This document shows, piece by piece, positions 20,650 through 29,883 of a DNA stretch of 29,883 bases. The notes beneath the pieces are model-generated. The model was given only the letters and a program-made list of their open reading frames with translations, made no database searches and had not been told where the DNA came from. The translations under genes were made by a program, and so were the position numbers. This DNA comes from Reticulitermes lucifugus. Its lineage: Eukaryota > Arthropoda > Insecta > Blattodea > Rhinotermitidae. The stretch is taken from positions 5,536 through 35,418 of the forward strand of contig JAKCWW010004441.1 in the NCBI GenBank assembly GCA_026260175.1. Reading direction: 5' to 3'. The stretch's first letter is position 1; each line of letters begins with the position of its first letter.

Positions 20650-21290
20650 AAATTCCTGCATTTTATGGAACCCAAAGTACAATCACCACATTCACAAGAG
20701 CCTGCCACTTGTCCGTGTTCTCAAGCCAGATCAATCGAGTCCATGCCTTCCCACCTAATTTCTTGGATCTTTTTCATATTATCCTTCCACCTACACCTAG
20801 GTCTGGTCGCTATCCCTCAGGTTTCCCCACCAAAACCCTGTATGCACCACTCCTCTTCCATCTACGTCCAACATGCCCTGTCCATCTCATTCTTCTTGAT
20901 CTGATTGCCCAAGTAATATTAGGTGATGAGTACACATCATTAAGCTCCTCATTACACAGTTTTCTCCACTCTCATGTTAATTCCTTCCTCTCAGGCCTAA
21001 ATATCTTCCTCAGCACCCTATTCTCTGACAACTTCAGCTTATATTCCTCCCTAAATTGAGAGACCAAGTTTCACATTCATGTAAAGCAACAGGCAAAATT
21101 ATAGTTTTGTATATTTGTTTATTTTTTTTTTGGGGGGGGGGGGTGCTGAATGGTAGCAGGTATGCACTGAATTCAGTCTGCACTTAATTTCTTCATGCAT
21201 GCAATTTTGATTTGATAGTGTGTTCCCAAACATTTTAAATATGCCACATTTTCGCAATACCTGCCACATTGCCACGGTATTCACTTTGTT
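20650..21290 (-). mobile_element. Decayed RTE-type retrotransposon fragment (thumb/C-terminal part of reverse transcriptase)
   Basis: The minus-strand translation gives, in order with frameshifts and stops, SNQNCMHEEIKCRLN...CYH, YKTIILPVALHECETWSL, SENRVLRKIF, WRKLCNEEL...YSSPNITWAI, RSRRMRWTGHVGRRW and GAYRVLVGKPEG. These are the hallmark strings of insect RTE-type elements downstream of the polymerase active site. A T10G12 run (plus strand 21122-21143) is inserted within it and separates CYHS from the next block. It is non-functional and 5'-truncated. The plus-strand ORFs at 20644-21059 are its antisense shadows. Confidence 0.85.
21122..21143. repeat. T10-G12 homopolymer junction
   Basis: Ten T followed by twelve G on the plus strand, inside the RTE remnant. 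Such runs are error-prone in sequencing and assembly, so the exact length is doubtful. Confidence 0.9.
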
Positions 21291-21847
21291 CTGGAATATT
21301 TTGAAGCTGACATCATAGTTGGTAACTTAGTTATATATCTGTGTTGGAAGTCACCAGTTATTGTCAGCAGGCATAATGTTTCTTTCTACTGTTACATCAT
21401 GAAAAAGAGAGACTTTTAAACACATCAAAAGCAGTGGGCTTATACACGTCATTTGTGTGAAAATTTAGGACTTGTAAACATTCTTTTGAAGTAAATTATG
21501 TTATTGATATAAAATTCTAGTATTTTTATTTGCTATCTCAGCTGATCTCATATTTCTGTAAGACACAATAGGCTCTTGATGGTATTACCTTAATTCTGTT
21601 AAGAATACTCCAGGCTGTAATATAAGATATTTGGGATTCACACTATCATATCTGCAGTGTTAGAAATGATTCATGTTTCCAAATGAATTTTATTGGAAGG
21701 AAGAGGGTTAAGAAGTGAAAGGTAAATGTATGCACTGTAGTTGGTCCAAACATCTGTCAAATACAATAATTAACTTTCCTTCCACATTCCCAACTCTTAA
21801 TTTCAAAATTTCACGTTATATTCACCGTGCATCATGATAACAAATCA
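21291..21847. other. No feature seen
   Basis: AT-rich noncoding sequence without recognisable exons. Confidence 0.4.
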
Positions 21848-21903
21848 AAAGTTTAAAAACCAACATATGCACTATATAGTGCATATGTTGGTTTTTAAAC
21901 TTT
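21848..21903. repeat. 56-bp perfect palindrome without spacer
   Basis: Each 28-bp arm is the exact reverse complement of the other, with the centre between 21875 and 21876 (GCACTAT|ATAGTGC). Beyond the arms the match breaks down. No target duplication or coding content is associated. Perfect long palindromes are unstable, so this one is either young, maintained, or an assembly or replication artefact. Confidence 0.95.
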
Positions 21904-23930
21904 CAATTTATTAATTTCAAATGAAATGAAATGAAAAGTTTCTGAATTTTGTGTTTCTTCTTGTACACACTTTTGTTATGGATACTCTGTGTCATAGGAT
22001 GTAATATGTTATAATATTTGGGTTCAGTTCAAACATCTATTGCATCCTCTGTAAAGGAAGAGAGAAACATTAGATGATAATCTAAAACTAGATATTGTGA
22101 CATTTTAAGAAAAAGAACTTTATCATAAGTTATCAAGATAAATTGATGAAGTTCACAAATTGAAGTTTTGCTTTTAGAAACAAGTTTAACATTTAGTGAC
22201 ATTTAACTGACTAATAATTATGTAACAGATACATACTCTGACAAACTGTATAAAATACAAGTATTTATAAAAACACAACATGAATATGTTAGAGAAACTT
22301 AACAACACTCATATACTTGCACAAATAATTTGATATATTCACACACACATTTACTCCAAAATATGACCAAAAGGTACTTCCTTTTAAACGATTATTTAAT
22401 TTTAATATACTTCAACAACCAATTCCTATCTGAATTTATAAACAGCATTTCTCACAACTGGCCAAAAGTTTCAGACAACTGCTGTGTACACAAGGGAACA
22501 ATAAATGGAATATACGTCATGTTTGGAAGAACGGAATTCATATTCAGTCGTAAAACTCTGAAATACAATGAAATGCAAGGTACACATTTTAATCCTTCCT
22601 TCAAAACAGAACATATTGCTGGTGTCATGGAAAAAGTCATTAACTGACATTGTGGCAAAATTACCTTCAGCATATCATTGAATTCTCTTTTAAATAATGT
22701 AATGATTTTGTTTTAACTGCTAAAGTGTATGATATAAGTTTCCATACAACAGAATAATGTCTGGGCTTGTGTATTCATTGAAATATGAAAAAATGTAATT
22801 TTCCATTAATGATAAAATTCATCTGCTTGAAGTTTTATTAGGAATGTAATTAGTGACTTTTTCCTGGAGATGAATGGACAATCTGTATCAGATAGTTTTC
22901 TTGCAATTGAATTATTGAGGTAAGCGTCCTTATACTTGATCACTTCTGCTCTGCCCCCCTTTGAAGTGTGATCTTATCAGTTGGAAGAACATCTCTTGCC
23001 ATATCTTGGCAGTTCACGTCACCTGTTTCACTTTGCATATAATTAGAATTACAAATTTCCATAGAAATGTGCAACTGAAAGAATTTGAGTAGAAATATTC
23101 AGCATAAAAAGAAGTCAATTTATTTTTGTTGTCTGTATTTCTAACACGAGTCTGTTATAAAGAATAGCTCTTCTTGTTTTCTTGTTATTCCCATTTTTAT
23201 CATAATTAACAAAATGTTAAATTTTTGTTTACAAACACAGAGTCCAGCTCACACATACACAACACAGACCACTGATTAACTTGTATGGAAGACGTTTTAG
23301 CCATTACGACATTTTGCAGGTATTATTTTGCAAATCTTAAATACATGTAAACATGAAATTTCTAAAATAGGAAAATATTTTATGCATAAAATAAATAGCT
23401 GCATAAGTGTTTTCTGAGACAGCATATATAGTGTACTTAAAAGAATAAAAATGCATCAGAAACTTAATGAATGGTCAGCACTTCCAAATTAAGTGTTCTC
23501 CTTAGATTTCCATAATATTCCCACATAATGATATATTCCTGGTGGATGAACTCTTTTTATGCAGTAAGGCTCTCACAACAGCTGCCATGCTCAGGGAAAT
23601 GTTAATAAGACCTCTCTGTAAACATGATGTTTAGAGTGGTAAATATTATACATATTCTTCTTTTCATTGCTCTGCCACATCTCATACTATTTTTTACCAG
23701 TTATAACTACACATGATAAAAATAATCCTATATATACAGTTAAGAGTAAATGTGGTCTTATTTTTATTTTAATGAAAATATTTTTATACACTGAACTTAT
23801 ATTTTAATTACTGAAGAAGATGGATAAAGAACATCTTCAAACTCAACTACAGAATCTTGCAACTATGCTCCGAACAGAGAGGTGTGTGACAAATCTTCAT
23901 AGAAGATTCTCATGGTAGTGATTATTAACA
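21904..23930. other. AT-rich noncoding sequence
   Basis: The longest ORF here (plus strand, 22330-22647, 105 codons) has no recognisable domain, no signal peptide, and biased Asn/Phe/Ile content as expected from AT-rich DNA. A small inverted pair GAAGATG...CATCTTC lies at 23815-23840. Confidence 0.4.
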
Positions 23931-24059
23931 TTCTGGGATGTGATGCCATCTGGTTTGGTAGACAGGCACCAACGTTTTGGAGGAATCTGCTGCCTAGGCA
24001 GCAATTTCCTCCAAAATGTTGGTATCTACAACCAAATACATGGTGTCACATCCCAGAAG
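23931..24059. mobile_element. 130-bp imperfect palindrome (fold-back repeat)
   Basis: Left arm 23931-23995 and right arm 23996-24059 are inverted copies of TTCTGGGATGTGATGCCATC, GGTTTGGTAGA, CACCAACGTTTTGGAGGAA and TGCTGCCTA. The exact palindrome TGCTGCCTAGGCAGCA forms the centre (23988-24003). The single arm is related to the minus-strand fragment at 8655-8752. A third partial copy of the outer end, TTCTGGGATATGGTGCCATC, begins at 24139. This looks like head-to-head fusion of two element ends. Confidence 0.8.
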
Positions 24060-24731
24060 ATTGTAATTTTAACACATTATGCAGATGTGATTTGTGAGTT
24101 TTTAGGCTCTCACAGCAGTGCAGTTTAGGGCTCCATTCTTCTGGGATATGGTGCCATCTTCCAGAAGAACAGAAATAGCCAGATAAGATTTCTCTCCATA
24201 TTTGCTGTTTATGGCATTTAAGAAGGCAGCAAACACATAATATTCCGTTATGTAAACGTTCGTGAATACGGAAATAAGCTGTGTGTTCCACTACAGAATT
24301 GTAACATATATTCACAACATTTTACAGTAAATCTTTGACATTATAAAAATAACAGATCTTACTGATCCAAGGAGCACCATTAACTGATACAGTGATCATA
24401 TCTACATATTCATGAATATGTCATTATTGCATTATGAAGTAACAGCTGGCATACCATTATGCATGGAATACAAAACATATGTTGTATTTCTGTTTATATC
24501 AGTATTCCATGTAAGTGGTAATAAGAAATGAACAAAATACTTCATTCTTCATTTGCAACACAGAATGTCAGTGTCCTTTGTACCTCTCATTCATTCATTC
24601 ATTCATTCATGCCAGTAAAATTCTGTGCGACAAAAAGTTCTTAATTTCACAATGAAGTGTGTCTTTTTACTAAATGCAATTGTAAATTTTCTATAACTGG
24701 TTCAACATTCAGTTGACATCATTTACTGTAC
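24060..24731. other. Noncoding, with partial repeat copy and a CATT microsatellite
   Basis: The partial third copy of the fold-back terminus is at about 24139-24160. A CATT tetranucleotide array of about six units runs from 24588 to 24610. No exon was seen. Confidence 0.55.
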
Positions 24732-25020
24732 AGTAAGTGGTCACTGTAGCTGCCGTCCTGCAAACACCGAGTTTATACAAGAACTGGGGTTGCCACAGCG
24801 ATGCTGATGTAGATTCCAGTCTTTTGGGATATGACTGCATGTAGACAGTTAGAATCAACCAATGTTTCAGAGAAACTTACTGCTTTCCTTTGTTATATCT
24901 CAAATACCACAGAACAGGTGATGTACTTATACTGACTGTAGCAGCATGAGGACTTCCCATTTAAAATACATGCAGCAATGCTAAGTAGGTAGTCTTAACT
25001 GAATGTTAAACAGAGTATAT
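24732..25020. repeat. 290-bp dispersed repeat, copy B
   Basis: Second copy of the repeat at 20290-20578, in direct orientation and 4.4 kb away. Differences are scattered substitutions with a few small indels, which suggests old independent insertions or an old segmental copy. Confidence 0.85.
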
Positions 25021-25723
25021 AAGAAAAGGTTTTTCTAAAGAATCATATCACTGAAGTACTCTCCACTGGTGTAATGGTGGTGAGTATGGTGTTGCATATC
25101 AGGGTTACTTAGCTTGGCTGTAATATATTGATATGTAATGCTCTGTGATGTATCAAAAGTATGTGAATAATTGAATTATAATAGTTAGCATTGAAAATAT
25201 CTGGATGGTATATGTACCAAAAGAACATAATTCTCTGTACCAATAATCAGAATTATATAGACAAGTTATTGCTAATCTCTACATTTCCATTTACAATGAA
25301 CAGCATATTTACATATATGTTTACACACATTCATACTGATAAGCTTAATCTTTGTACAAACAACCATGTTATGGAAAATGTATTCACAGAGCAACATAAA
25401 ACTCCCCACTGTTGAAGTGACACATTTCCATACTGTGATTGCCTGAAGCTGCTATGTACAGGAATGCAAGAATATGACGGCATTTGGTGGGGCAAGTCAG
25501 AATCAGGCCAAGATTGCTAAGACCAAAGCAGACTGCTGGAATGTTTGCCTCCCCATCCACTTGTCCCACTACTGCCGGCAAGGATGTGTAGATGATGCTG
25601 TGGAGAGGTGATGACTGGGTTCTGCTGTTTTTGACTACCTGTTATTCTGCAATATACAACACAGTTACAACCACTTGTTGAATATGGCTGGTTTTAATAA
25701 ACAGATGATAAATAAGAGAATGT
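25021..25723. other. No feature seen
   Basis: Noncoding sequence. The ORFs at 25191-25415 and 25384-25581 have no recognisable content. Confidence 0.4.
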
Positions 25724-25891
25724 TTAACCCTTCAATGCCAGTCTCAGTGCACTGTATAGACCTTTAATCCCTCACATGCTGCCGGCCTAGGTGCACCATA
25801 TGGCCGTGAATGCATTTAAAAGTACTATAAGTTTAAAACCCCTCTGTCCTGAGCAGTAGTTGAAAATTAAACCCCATCATTGAAGGGTTAA
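25724..25891. mobile_element. piggyBac-type (TTAA) MITE, copy 2
   Basis: TTAA (25724-25727) and TTAA (25888-25891) flank a 160-bp element with perfect 10-bp inverted termini CCCTTCAATG (25728-25737) and CATTGAAGGG (25878-25887). A TTAA target with C-rich start and G-rich end is characteristic of piggyBac-type transposition. The interior is too short to encode a transposase and matches the degenerate copy at 5416-5547. Confidence 0.85.
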
Positions 25892-26439
25892 AAAGTGTAC
25901 CACGTGTCACAAAAATGAGCATTTCTAAGGATTGAGGGTGTCACACCTGTAAGTGTAAATATTACAGTCTTCAGGGATGTGATACCTTGCCATTGGCTAC
26001 ATAAATACCCATTGTCAAACTACACTGCATCATGTCTCAGAAAACTGTAGTCTTCTGCACAGTTGTGACAACAGTACATTCATCTTCAGACTTCAGTGAC
26101 ACTCAGAAACAAACAAACAGCTTAATGTGGTGGAATGTGGATTGTGACAAACGCTGTGGTAGGTATTTAGTCTAACATCCATCAGATGTTGGACAGTAGC
26201 AGTCTGTGGGTCTATGAATTTTATAGCAACTATAATAGTGTGAGAACATCATTAAATTATATTTCAGACACTTGTCAGATATAAACAAAAAAGACTAGGT
26301 ATGTTACAGTCTGGGTAGAAATGGTTTTTCATAACTAGGTAGATGGTCAAGTATCAGACGAAAAAGAATCTTTTGCATCATGGTGTAAATCATATAATTT
26401 ATGGTTTAGTATATGTTTCTGTCAAATGCAACCATGTCT
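25892..26439. other. No feature seen
   Basis: Noncoding sequence without recognisable exons or repeats. Confidence 0.4.
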
Positions 26440-26500
26440 AGCACCTTTATTACTTACTCATCATTACTAGTTTGAGCATTAAAACCGCCATCATCAGGCC
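26440..26500 (+). repeat. GTTTC...CATCATCAGG block, diverged copy
   Basis: CATGTCTAGCACC near 26432-26445, an inserted or duplicated CTCATCATTACTAGTTTGAGC segment, then GCCATCATCAGGCC (26487-26500). The 3' half matches the 1317 copy exactly over CATCATCAGGCC. The stem is not clear. Confidence 0.4.
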
Positions 26501-26818
26501 ATAATATTGTAAATCTAAAAACTAAAAATTAGTATTGCAATAGCAATGTTGGAACTTCATCTCTAAATAGAGTTTTAACACTGAATAACGATGAAATGTG
26601 GTTAAAATTGAGTCCCATTTGATTATGGCTTCTTCACCTATGTATCTACACAAGTGCATAAGTCATACACAAAAGGCAAATTTTTAGTTTTTGGGCGTTC
26701 TTTAAGAAGAAAAATAGAATGTCTTATGCAGACCATCTAACCATCTATCGGCTTTCTTTATGAATTGGTGTTAAGTAATAGAAATGAATCAGGTGTTATT
26801 TGACTGATACTGTACTAC

Positions 26819-26890
26819 TACAGGTTGTACCTCCCTAATCCGGAATTTCATGATCTGGCACTCTCATGGTCTGGCATGATCTAATGGAAA
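26819..26890 (+). mobile_element. Possible pogo/Tigger-like transposon terminus
   Basis: After a TA dinucleotide (26819-26820) the sequence CAGGTTGTACCTCCCTAATC followed by CGGAATTTCATGATCTGGCA resembles the CAG-starting, CTAATCCGG-containing inverted termini of pogo/Tigger-type elements. No matching inverse terminus or transposase remnant was found downstream, so it would be a solo end. Confidence 0.35.
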
Positions 26891-27771
26891 CCACAAAAAG
26901 AATCTATGATAATTGTGGAGCAAGTCTTGCGCTTTTTTCTTAGTTTACCTTAGAATTTTTTCACTTTTTCATCCAAGTTTCATGTTGATTGTAAATTTCA
27001 TAAATGTTAATATATTCTGGACATGCACAATACATTCTGGGGTGAGTGAGCTGGCATCACTATGGAAACATTTGTTTATATTAACAGTCCTGGCAAGAAG
27101 CCAGTGTTTTTAATTGTGTACAACATTAACACTTTATTTTATGAAGTCCTGTGTAAGGTGGTTTGATAGCATAATATGCTGACCACCCATAGTTTGGAAA
27201 ATTCCCCAGTTCAGTGCCAGCCAGGTCCTGAGTAAACTGGATTCCTACTTTTACAAGACAAAGTTAATTTCAATACAGTGAGGCAATTTGCCGGTACACT
27301 AATAAGAGCAGCTACAAAGATGTCACATCAGAACTTCATGTTAGAAGTATAAGTCTATTACCAATGCAGAACCTACAAAATTACAGGAAGAGGTATGAAC
27401 TGCTCCTATATGTAATATATGCATTCGTTTACACTGTGTACAGAACCATTCCAAACTGTGCAGATAGTGACAATGGAAATGTCATAAATTAAGAAATGTT
27501 GGTGAGTGTAAAGATATAGTTGCTGAGACCTGTGTTGTGCATAGAAGGCACAGGAGTCATTCAAGAGCATCAGGAATGACAATGTTGCATAAATAACCAT
27601 TCAGAAGATGGACAACTATATGGAAAAACAGAGCAAGGGAAAGTAAATAAACTAGAACAAGAAAAGTATGAACACAGAAAGAAAAGGGGAACAATTATGG
27701 GAAGAGAGAGAATAATGGAGAAGGCTTTGTCGTAATACAACCCACCCTGGTAGAAACGTCAATCCATTCAT
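26891..27771. other. Noncoding, with a possible decayed tRNA-like SINE head
   Basis: At about 27157-27230 GTGGTTTGATAGCATAATAT is followed after 35 bases by CCAGTTCAGTGCC, similar to degenerate A and B boxes at a tRNA-like distance. No tail or target duplication was found. The rest shows no exons. Confidence 0.3.
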
Positions 27772-27848
27772 ATTGTTTTCATCGTTGTCGTCATTGTTGT
27801 GTTGTTATTGTTGTTCTTGTTGTTGCTGCTGCTGCTGTTACTGTTAAC
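27772..27848. repeat. TTG/CTG trinucleotide microsatellite
   Basis: A compound imperfect array of GTT, GTC and CTG units about 75 bp long. It is not in a supported reading frame. Confidence 0.85.
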
Positions 27849-28828
27849 TGTCATATTAATAGTCTACATCTATGTGTGAGAGCTGTATTTTGAACTTCTG
27901 AACTGCACACAACCAGTAATGTATTTAAAACAACAAACCTTGTAAAGCTAGAGTTTAAGTTCTCAGATCTGTCATCATCAAAGCAAACCTGAAAATAATA
28001 ATCATAAAATACTCTTAGTGACTTAGACACTACGCAGCTTATGCACAAGAAAATAAAGGGCTGTTACATTTTGTGTACATAACTCAGTGAGAAAGCCTTG
28101 TGTGTGACACTCAGTGGTTCTCTTACTTGCTACTTCAACAATCTGATGCAAAAATTTTTCATCCGAGTTCCTGCATGATCTTAGCAAAATACCTCTCACT
28201 TGTTAGAGGACGACATAGAATATTTATTCTGCTGGTAATGCAGAGCAACCAAATATTTGAATCATGAACTGAATTTCCTTGGTAAAGAGAATTAGTGAGA
28301 ATAAGGAGGTGTACTGTGTGAACAATGATCAGCCTTTAATCTTTCACTCTGTGTTGCAAGATTTAACTGGATAAATATCTTATTTGATGTTGGCAGTAAA
28401 TATCAATACAGAATTACATTACATGTCATGAATAAAAATCCCACTGAAATTAAAATGTGATAGTTTTACACATCCAATTCCTAGCTATGATTTCCATTGG
28501 TAACCCTTCCCTTAATCCATTCTTACACATCATATAGTTCTTGAAGGATACTATGAAATCACAGTTTTACTGAATATTCATGCCATGAACTCGACAAGTT
28601 CTTGAAAGACAGCTTGATAGAATAAGCAGTGCTGCTACCTAGACAGAACTTTTTATTCTCATAGATTAAGACTGCAGTACTGACCAAAGCACGTAGGTGC
28701 GTCTGAAGTGATTAATAACAACAAACTCTTTGCAGTAACTGCAGTGACCTGGCATATGTATCTATAACTAGAAAAATGACTTGCTGCATGGGACAGAATA
28801 CTGACAGAATGTCAACTATTAGGCTTAT
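27849..28828. other. No feature seen
   Basis: AT-rich noncoding sequence without recognisable exons or repeats. Confidence 0.4.
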
Positions 28829-28855
28829 ACATATATACACACACGCACGCACTCG

Positions 28856-28887
<32 letters not shown>
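28829..28887. repeat. TA/CA/CG dinucleotide microsatellite
   Basis: An alternating purine-pyrimidine run of ATATAT, CACACG, CGCGCG and a terminal CA tract. It is a candidate Z-DNA-forming sequence. The overlapping ORFs on both strands are low-complexity artefacts. Confidence 0.9.
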
Positions 28888-29119
28888 TTTTACTGAATGG
28901 TGCAGCCACAAAGTTATATCACATACATCGTATTGAGCATATGGGTTGGAGTTTTAACAAAACACTTATTTCTTTGCTTTGTACCTTGCATCACAACAGA
29001 ACTTGCTTTACTTAATGTTATTTGTATATTACTTTGTCCAGTGATGGCACTGAAATTCACATGCTCCCTCCCGCATACATTAACACTGTACATTACTAAT
29101 GGCATGATAAGCATTAAAC

Positions 29120-29359
29120 TCCCCCCCCCCCACTTCCCATGGCACAACAGCCCCTAGTGGGCCAGGACCTCTTCATTATCAAGGCTTCACGATCACACTC
29201 AAACACACCACACTTGATAGGACTCCTCTGGATGAGTGATCAGGCGGACGCAGAGACCTCTACCTGACAACACACAACACTCACAAGAGACAGGCATCCA
29301 TGCCCCCAGCAGGATTCGAACCTGCAAACCCAGCAAGCGGGCGGCCGCAGATCCGCGCC
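29120..29359 (-). mobile_element. tRNA-derived SINE with 11-bp target duplication and poly-G tail
   Basis: The 11-mer AAGCATTAAAC flanks the element at 29109-29119 and 29360-29370. The minus-strand head starts GGCGCGGATCTGCGGCCGCC and continues to a B box inside GCAGGTTCGAATCCTGC (about 29308-29325). The body carries GGGGGCATGGATGCCTGTCT and the 3' end is GTGCCATGGGAAGTG followed by eleven G. The A box is shortened, so the copy may be slightly 5'-truncated, yet the clean duplication shows one complete insertion event. Confidence 0.9.
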
Positions 29360-29370
29360 AAGCATTAAAC

Positions 29371-29596
29371 ATAGTACATGTTAAACTATGGAATTACTAA
29401 GTGTTCCAGTCAAATACAACTATTACAAGGATTTGACTGAAACATTTCATAATAGTTTAGATAACACAACACCAAGATACACAGTTAGAACATGGTCATT
29501 GCACAATGTGTAGCAAAATTGTTTTTATGATTTACATTTTATAATCCTTAATTTCTTAGGGGCTCAGTTTTTAGCAAATAAGTTCCATTCACTTAC
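29371..29596. other. Intron following the 29.6-kb exon (minus strand)
   Basis: AT-rich sequence immediately downstream of the GTAAGTGA donor. The SINE at 29120-29359 would lie in the same intron. Confidence 0.4.
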
Positions 29597-29715
29597 CCAG
29601 GAGTTTCCATTGTCACTCAGAGTCTCCTGTTCTGATGACAGATCAATTAATAGGGTCTTGCTTTCACTCATATGCTGTATATTACTGCTATTCTCCTTCA
29701 TTTTGTTGTGGAAAC
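29597..29715 (-). CDS. Internal coding exon of an unrecognised gene
   Basis: A 119-nt open segment is bounded by TTATTTGACAG (acceptor, AG at 29717-29716) and CTGG|GTAAGTGA (donor starting at 29596). It begins with the last two bases of a split codon, encodes 39 residues from Phe-His-Asn-Lys to Gly-Asn-Ser-Trp, and ends on a complete codon. The peptide is polar and Ser/Glu/Asn-rich with one short hydrophobic patch, TLLIDLSSEQE, which resembles linear motifs in disordered regions of signalling or trafficking proteins. No domain is recognisable. Both splice sites and a frame open across the whole exon argue for a real exon. The neighbouring exons were not found, so the gene and its function stay unknown. 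It could also be a chance ORF. Confidence 0.45.
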
Positions 29716-29883
29716 CTGTCAAATAAACCACATAAGATATAAGTTTTAAAACTTTCGCGGCGACATGATTCAATATAGTTTTCTCGGTAGCAAAGCCGCA
29801 TCAATTCGTTTGAATACAACAAATCAGCAGTTGCTCAACATGCCCTGGAAACAGGCCACAAGATAGATTTCAATAACACCTGC
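29716..29883. other. Intron preceding the 29.6-kb exon (minus strand)
   Basis: Sequence upstream of the TTTGACAG acceptor. No further exon is visible before the window edge. Confidence 0.35.

Noticed and set aside
20644-21059. Two overlapping plus-strand ORFs with Pro/Ser/Leu-rich content.
   Set aside because: They are antisense to the RTE reverse-transcriptase remnant on the minus strand, a known source of spurious ORFs.
22330-22647. 105-codon plus-strand ORF.
   Set aside because: Composition follows AT-rich codons, no domain is visible, and a 73-codon ORF overlaps on the other strand.
28712-29015. Opposite-strand ORFs over the CA/CG microsatellite.
   Set aside because: Low-complexity Cys-Val or His-Thr repeats are products of the dinucleotide array.

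Overview
This is nuclear DNA from an animal, most likely a polyneopteran insect and probably a cockroach or termite (Blattodea). The reasons are the AT-rich intron-like sequence, a single type II membrane-protein exon ending at a consensus splice donor, many tRNA-derived SINEs whose heads and tails match families I associate with Blattodea, and decayed RTE-type retrotransposon pieces. The order-level guess is inference. No bacterial operon, rRNA, intact tRNA, CRISPR array or prophage is visible. Almost all the short ORFs in the window look like chance or transposon-derived ORFs.

Genes. Two coding exons can be supported, both on the minus strand. The first is the first coding exon (2118 down to 1629) of a Golgi type II glycosyltransferase of the beta-1,4-galactosyl/N-acetylgalactosaminyltransferase family. 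It has a short cytoplasmic tail, a membrane anchor, a glycosylation-rich stem and the Cys-Pro-rich start of the catalytic domain, and it ends at a perfect GTAAGTAT donor. The rest of that gene must lie beyond the left edge. Its untranslated first exon may lie near 6404-6530. The second is an internal 119-nt exon of an unrecognised gene at 29715 down to 29597.

Layout. 1-129 holds a 43-bp minisatellite. 1629-2155 holds the glycosyltransferase exon, and the putative first intron runs from 2156 to 6403. It contains a 685-bp fold-back element with 97-bp inverted arms (3944-4628), a piggyBac-type TTAA MITE (5416-5547) and a tRNA-Glu-like SINE (about 5995-6230). From about 6.2 to 14.8 kb CpG is visibly common and the sequence is largely SINEs (7.4, 11.7, 12.5, 13.9 kb) and RTE remnants (10.2-10.6, 14.3-14.6 kb). 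From 14.8 to 18.3 kb CpG is scarce again. This part holds a SINE with a clean 10-bp target duplication, interrupted by a 130-base assembly gap (15963-16092), and a cluster of RFX X-box-like 14-mers (16.58-16.74 kb). A second CpG-containing stretch (18.29-19.1 kb) has outward-facing splice donors. From 19.2 to 29.5 kb the sequence is CpG-poor and repeat-laden: an RTE reverse-transcriptase fragment, two copies of a 290-bp repeat, a 56-bp perfect palindrome, a 130-bp imperfect palindrome, a second TTAA MITE, a pogo/Tigger-like terminus, microsatellites and a SINE with an 11-bp target duplication.

The genes do not form a pathway here. The features most worth following up are a recurrent GTTTC...CATCATCAGG hairpin block with what looks like stem covariation at several unrelated sites, the X-box-like cluster, the perfect palindrome, and the CpG domain boundaries that may mark promoters.
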